Shown here piece by piece: positions 60,720 to 64,000 of a stretch of 64,000 nucleotides of DNA. Within the stretch, counting starts at the first letter, position 1, and every line of letters starts with the position of its first letter. The DNA lies in assembly GCF_000308595.1 (NCBI RefSeq), contig NZ_BAGA01000102.1, positions 1-64,000 of the forward strand, written 5' to 3'. The translations under genes were made by a program, and so were the position numbers. This stretch comes from Nocardia higoensis NBRC 100133. GTDB taxonomy: Bacteria > Actinomycetota > Actinomycetes > Mycobacteriales > Mycobacteriaceae. The notes beneath the pieces are model-generated. The model did no database searches, was not told the origin of the DNA, and saw only the letters and a list, made by a program, of their open reading frames with translations.

Positions 60720-62224
60720 TGCGCACTCCTGCGGCGGAAGTTCAACGCCAGCATCACGTCCCGCGCGGACGGCAGCGTGCCGCCGCGCAGATCACTGATC
60801 GTCCAGGCGACCCGGATCGCACGGTCGGCACCGCGCGCGGAGAGCCTGCCCAGCCGCACCGCGGCCTCCAGCGGGGCGACGGCGTCCGGGGGCAGCGGAA
60901 ACCGGCGGCGCAGGATGTGGCCGGGCACCTCCGCGTTGACCCGCCAGCCGTCGGCTCGCCAGCGCTCGGCGGCCGTCACCCTGGCGAGGGCTACCCGCTC
61001 CCGCACCGCGGCACTGCTCTCGGCCGCTTCGGTCGTCAGCACCGGGCCGGTGTGGCCGTGCATCCGCACCCACAGGTCGATGCGATCCATCAGCGGTCCG
61101 GACAGCTTGCCGAGATACCGGCGGCGCACCATCGGCGGGCAGACGCAGTCGATATCGCGCGCGGGTGCGCACGGGCACGGATTGGCCGCCATCACCAGTT
61201 GGAACCGGGCCGGGTAGCGCGCCACCCCGTCGCGGCGGGCGATGCGCACCTCCCCTTCCTCCAACGGGGTGCGCATGGCTTCGAGCACCTTGGTGCCGAT
61301 CTCGGCGCATTCGTCGAGGAACAACACACCGCGGTGGGCGCGACTGACCGCACCGGGCCGGGCCGTACCCGACCCGCCGCCGATCATGGCGGTGACCGAA
61401 GTGGAGTGATGGGGCGCGACGAACGGCGGCGCCGTCACCAGCGGGTGCTCGCCGGACAGTACGCCCGCCATCGAGTGGATGGCCGTCACCTCCAGCGACT
61501 CGGTGGGCGTGAGCGCGGGCAGCAGCCCTGGAAGGCGTTGGGCCAGCATGGTTTTGCCGATGCCCGGCGGGCCGGTGAGCAACAGGTGGTGACCGCCGGC
61601 GGCCGCGACCTCCAGCGCCCAGCGGGCCTCCTCCTGCCCGACCACTTCGCTCAGGTCGCCCGGTGGGACGGTCATATCCGGCATCAGCCCGTCCGGCTCG
61701 GACAGCTTGCCTTCCCCGCGTAGCCAGCTCACGAATTCGCGCAGACTGTCCGCGCCGAGCACCTCGATGCCCTGCACCAGCCCGGCCTCGGACAGCGCCT
61801 CGCGCGGCACCACCACCCTCGGGTACCCCGCGCTGCGCGCCGTCAGCACCGCCGGGAGGATGCCGCGCACCCGACGCACCCGGCCGTCGAGGGCGAGCTC
61901 ACCCAGCAGCACGGTTTTGGCGAGTTCGGTGGCGGGCACGGCGTCGGCGGCGTCGAGCACCGACGCGGCCAGGGCGAGATCGTAAACGCTGCCCACTTTC
62001 GGCAGCGTGGCCGGGCTCAGCGCGAGGATGACCCGACCGTCGGGCCACTTCTCCCCCGAGTTCGCGACCGCCGAGCGCACCCGGTCCCTGGACTCGGACA
62101 GGGCCGTGTCGGGCAAACCGACGAGATGCACCGAGGGCAATCCTTGACCGATGTCGGCCTCTATCTCGACCAGCCGGCCGTCCACCCCGGCGACCGCGAC
62201 CGAATGAGCACGCCCGAGCGCCAT
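60716..62224 (-). CDS. comM: YifB/ComM-family Mg-chelatase-like AAA+ ATPase
   Basis: A 502-residue hexameric helicase-type protein: an N-terminal Lon-like fold ('VEIEADIGQGLPSVHLVGLPDTALSESRDRVRSA', key LPSVHLVGLPDTA), Walker A in 'LLTGPPGIGKTMLAQRLPGLLP', Walker B in 'VLFLDE', 'PARFQLVMAANPCPC' with four zinc-type cysteines following, and 'GPLMDRIDL'. In naturally competent bacteria ComM drives branch migration during transformation. It overlaps yraN by 1 base and dprA by 4 bases. Confidence 0.95.
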   Translation of the reverse strand: MALGRAHSVAVAGVDGRLVEIEADIGQGLPSVHLVGLPDTALSESRDRVRSAVANSGEKWPDGRVILALSPATLPKVGSVYDLALAASVLDAADAVPATELAKTVLLGELALDGRVRRVRGILPAVLTARSAGYPRVVVPREALSEAGLVQGIEVLGADSLREFVSWLRGEGKLSEPDGLMPDMTVPPGDLSEVVGQEEARWALEVAAAGGHHLLLTGPPGIGKTMLAQRLPGLLPALTPTESLEVTAIHSMAGVLSGEHPLVTAPPFVAPHHSTSVTAMIGGGSGTARPGAVSRAHRGVLFLDECAEIGTKVLEAMRTPLEEGEVRIARRDGVARYPARFQLVMAANPCPCAPARDIDCVCPPMVRRRYLGKLSGPLMDRIDLWVRMHGHTGPVLTTEAAESSAAVRERVALARVTAAERWRADGWRVNAEVPGHILRRRFPLPPDAVAPLEAAVRLGRLSARGADRAIRVAWTISDLRGGTLPSARDVMLALNFRRRSAQ

Positions 62225-62613
62225 CAGAAGACCGCCTCGAGGTGTTCTATCCGCGGCCGCTGCCCAGGGGTCATCAACACCGACACCACATCGAAGCGGA
62301 TGTGCTGCCACGGTCCGTCCTGCTCGGCGAGCCACAGCAACGCCAGCCGGCGAATGCGCTGCTGCTTGCCGAACGTGACGGCTTCGGCGGGCGTGCCGTA
62401 AGCCAGGCTCCTGCGGGTCTTCACCTCGACGAAGACGGTGGTCGCCGCGGCGCGCGCGATCAGGTCCAGCTCGCCGTAGCGGCATCGCCAGTTCCGCGCG
62501 ACGATCTCCATGCCCGCGTCCCGCAGGAACCGGGCCGCCAGTTCTTCTCCTCGTGCGCCGAGCGCCTGTTTGTCTCCCACACGGCCTATCGTGGCCGTGC
62601 CCGGCCCCGGCAC
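62224..62613 (-). CDS. yraN: YraN family endonuclease-like protein
   Basis: A 129-residue protein (about 118 if GTG 62580 is used) with the UPF0102 pattern: 'LGARGEELAARFLRDAGMEIVARNWRC', 'GELDLIARAAATTVFVEVKTRR' (G-E-x-D...E-V-K nuclease motif) and 'KQQRIRRLALLWLAE'. The fold is that of Holliday-junction resolvases and restriction enzymes. Its stop overlaps the comM start (TGATG). Two DnaA-box-like 9-mers lie 32-58 bases upstream. Confidence 0.92.
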   Translation of the reverse strand: MPGPGTATIGRVGDKQALGARGEELAARFLRDAGMEIVARNWRCRYGELDLIARAAATTVFVEVKTRRSLAYGTPAEAVTFGKQQRIRRLALLWLAEQDGPWQHIRFDVVSVLMTPGQRPRIEHLEAVF

Positions 62614-62644
62614 AGGGGGCGCGACCTGGGCTTTTCAGCCACCC

Positions 62645-62671
62645 TGTGGACAACGGGGTGGCTGTGGACAA
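62645..62671 (-). promoter_or_regulatory. Tandem DnaA-box-like pair upstream of yraN-comM-dprA
   Basis: TGTGGACAA occurs twice (62645-62653 and 62663-62671), i.e. TTGTCCACA twice on the minus strand, 18 bases apart start to start. Both are perfect matches to the actinobacterial DnaA box. They fill most of the 67-base gap between the DUF2469 stop and the yraN start. Confidence 0.55.
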
Positions 62672-62680
62672 CTACCGCGG

Positions 62681-62986
62681 TTACTCGGGAAGCCGCAGGT
62701 CGGGCTTCTCCAGCTCCTCGATATTGACGTCCTTGAAGGTGATGACCCGGACGTGCTTGACGAAGCGGGCGGGCCGGTACATGTCCCAGACCCAGGCGTC
62801 GCTCATCCGCACTTCGAAGTACACCTCGCCGTCGGCGTTCTGCGGACGCAGCTCGACAGAATTGGCCAGGTAGAAGCGACGCTCGGTCTCCACCACGTAC
62901 GAGAACTGGCCGACGATGTCCTTGTACTCGCGATACAGCGAGAGCTCCATCTCGGTTTCGTACTTCTCGAGGTCCTCGGCACTCAT
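62681..62986 (-). CDS. DUF2469 family protein
   Basis: A 101-residue acidic protein: 'MSAEDLEKYETEMELSLYREY', 'QFSYVVETERRFYLANSVEL', 'VYFEVRMSDAWVWDMYRPARFVKHVRVITFKDVNIEEL' (key AWVWDMYRPARFV) and the end LEKPDLRLPE. It is nearly identical in layout and length to the mycobacterial Rv2901c-type protein, next to rnhB there. Function unknown. The ATG at 62986 gives the family length. Confidence 0.95.
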   Translation of the reverse strand: MSAEDLEKYETEMELSLYREYKDIVGQFSYVVETERRFYLANSVELRPQNADGEVYFEVRMSDAWVWDMYRPARFVKHVRVITFKDVNIEELEKPDLRLPE

Positions 62987-63032
62987 CGGGTGGGACGTCC
63001 TCCTTCTCGGCGCACTGCGTCGTATTCCGATA

Positions 63033-63788
63033 TCATCCCGCATGCGCCGATTCGGCAGCCACCCGGCTGTCCTCGACGCCGTCGGCGAGCACCTCGACCG
63101 CCTGGTCGACGGCGTCGCCGGGCCGCCGCGATCCCAGTCCCGCACGCACATTTCGCCAGGATCGGCGGTGCTCGGGACAGGGACCGAGCCGCTTCAACGC
63201 CGCGATGTGCTCGGATGTGTTGTAGCCCTTGTGGGCCGCGAAACCATACCCCGGATGGCGGCGGTCCATGTCGACCATGATCCGGTCCCGGGTGACCTTG
63301 GCGAGAATGCTGGCGGCCGCGATGCAGGCCGCGGTGGCGTCGCCGCCGATCACCGGCAGCGAGGGCACCGCGAGGCCCGGCACCCGGAAACCGTCGGTGA
63401 GCACATACCCCGGTCGCTGCCGAAGGCCGGCGACCGCTCGGCGCATGCCCTCGATATTGGCCACGTGGATGCCGATCGCGTCGACCTCCCAGGCCGGGAT
63501 CACCACCACCTCGTAAGCCAGCGCCAGCCTGGTGATCACCGGGAACAGCTGCTCACGCGTCGCCTCGGTGAGTTTCTTGGAGTCGTCGAGATCGGCCAGC
63601 CGGTCGTAGGCCTTGGGCGCGAGCAGGCAGGCCGCGACCACCAGCGGGCCGGCGCACGGGCCGCGGCCCGCCTCGTCCACTCCGGCCACCGGGCCGAGCC
63701 CACCGCGGATCAGCGCCGCTTCCAGCGTGCGCAGACCTCCCGCCTTGCGCATCACCATGCGCGGCGGCCACCCCGTTCGTACGGTCAC
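63033..63788 (-). CDS. rnhB: Ribonuclease HII
   Basis: A 251-residue protein. 'GVDEAGRGPCAGPLVVAACLL' holds the first catalytic Asp-Glu pair, 'LDDSKKLTEATRE' and 'GDATAACIAAASILAKVTRDRIM' (key SILAKVTRD) follow, and 'HPGYGFAAHKGYNTSEH' is conserved. It removes ribonucleotides and RNA from DNA hybrids. The GTG at 63788 gives an N-terminus like that of M. tuberculosis (WPPR motif). It lies 21 bases downstream of lepB. Confidence 0.96.
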   Translation of the reverse strand: MTVRTGWPPRMVMRKAGGLRTLEAALIRGGLGPVAGVDEAGRGPCAGPLVVAACLLAPKAYDRLADLDDSKKLTEATREQLFPVITRLALAYEVVVIPAWEVDAIGIHVANIEGMRRAVAGLRQRPGYVLTDGFRVPGLAVPSLPVIGGDATAACIAAASILAKVTRDRIMVDMDRRHPGYGFAAHKGYNTSEHIAALKRLGPCPEHRRSWRNVRAGLGSRRPGDAVDQAVEVLADGVEDSRVAAESAHAG

Positions 63789-63809
63789 TGTTGCGATTCT
63801 CCCCCGCGA

Positions 63810-64000
63810 TCAGTTGGACTGCGGGTCCTCGGATCGAATCGGGCCGATCCGGCCGGGCGGCCAGATCTTGAACACCGCCTTGCCACGGACATTGTCGATC
63901 GGCACGGTGCCCTGCCACTCGTCTCCGACGTGGGCCCGCGAATCCGCGGACTGGTTGCGGTTGTCGCCCATCACCCACAGGTTCCCCTCGGGCACCACGA
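63810..64000 (-). CDS. lepB: Signal peptidase I (C-terminal part)
   Basis: The last 63 codons of the gene; the start lies beyond the right edge. 'VPEGNLWVMGDNRNQSADSR' is box D/E of type I signal peptidases (GDNR-x-x-SxDSR), followed by 'GTVPIDNVRGKAVFKIWP'. The catalytic serine and lysine are outside. It removes signal peptides at the membrane. Upstream of rnhB as in mycobacteria. Confidence 0.96.
   Translation of the reverse strand, partial: VVPEGNLWVMGDNRNQSADSRAHVGDEWQGTVPIDNVRGKAVFKIWPPGRIGPIRSEDPQSN

Noticed and set aside
1..64000. CRISPR arrays, insertion sequences, phage genes, tRNA or rRNA genes
   Set aside because: No regularly spaced repeats, transposase or integrase other than XerC, cloverleaf or rRNA segments were seen on reading both strands. 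Small structured RNAs cannot be excluded without a covariance search.

Overview
The window is high-GC actinobacterial DNA, most likely from a Nocardia or a close relative in the Mycobacteriales. The right-hand 27 kb keeps the mycobacterial/nocardial core gene order: penicillin-binding lipoprotein, GNAT, ispG, rip1, dxr, then rlmN, cdsA, frr, pyrH, tsf, rpsB, then xerC, dprA, comM, yraN, DUF2469, rnhB, lepB. Two DUF4254 proteins and a DUF2631 protein also fit that group. The genus call is inference. No tRNA, rRNA, CRISPR array or insertion sequence was seen.

Positions 1-24.6 kb. After the 5' part of a peptide-type ABC binding lipoprotein comes a compact type II polyketide gene cluster. It has two converging arms that end at a shared hairpin near 6.26 kb. 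The long minus-strand arm (22.6 to 6.3 kb) encodes, in order of transcription, an acyl-CoA-dehydrogenase-like hydroxylase, biotin carboxylase/carrier, FAD oxygenase, TcmI-type cyclase, KS-alpha, chain length factor, ACP, ActIII-type ketoreductase, didomain aromatase/cyclase, a fused oxygenase-reductase, carboxyltransferase beta, carboxylase epsilon, a luciferase-like oxygenase, an MFS exporter and a malonyltransferase. The central block oxygenase-cyclase-KS-CLF-ACP-KR-ARO/CYC-oxygenase/reductase is the order known from angucycline clusters (urdE-F-A-B-C-D-L-M), so the product is predicted to have an angucycline-type core. The plus-strand arm (1.96 to 6.1 kb) adds a SnoaL-like protein, a MarR-like protein, an F420-type oxidoreductase and a Rieske oxygenase with its reductase, which is an unusual tailoring set for this class. 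Both arms have the same palindrome (CTACGG-N5-CCGTAG) in front of a similarly spaced promoter-like element. A LuxR-type regulator without an ATPase domain closes the cluster at 23.1-24.6 kb. No glycosyltransferase, methyltransferase, KSIII or phosphopantetheinyl transferase is present in the window.

Positions 25-36.7 kb form an accessory stretch: an MFS pump with a divergent MarR repressor, a rhodanese, a DUF4126 membrane protein, an HxlR regulator divergent from a thioesterase-MFS pair, a GAF/SARP-like regulator, an XRE-DUF5753 regulator near an ImmA/IrrE-like metalloprotease, two DUF4254 proteins and a nitrobindin.

Positions 36.7-64 kb are mostly housekeeping: cell wall, MEP isoprenoid pathway, site-2 protease, RNA methylation, CDP-diacylglycerol synthesis, ribosome recycling, UMP kinase, EF-Ts, S2, XerC, DNA uptake/processing, RNase HII and signal peptidase. 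Small accessory inserts interrupt it: a LysR/DUF5997 pair, a quinone-oxidoreductase-like gene with a MerR-type promoter, a GAF-ANTAR protein, an alkylsulfatase-like protein and an acetoacetate-decarboxylase-like protein. Two tandem pairs of DnaA-box-like 9-mers, each with 18-bp spacing, lie upstream of rpsB and upstream of yraN-comM-dprA.
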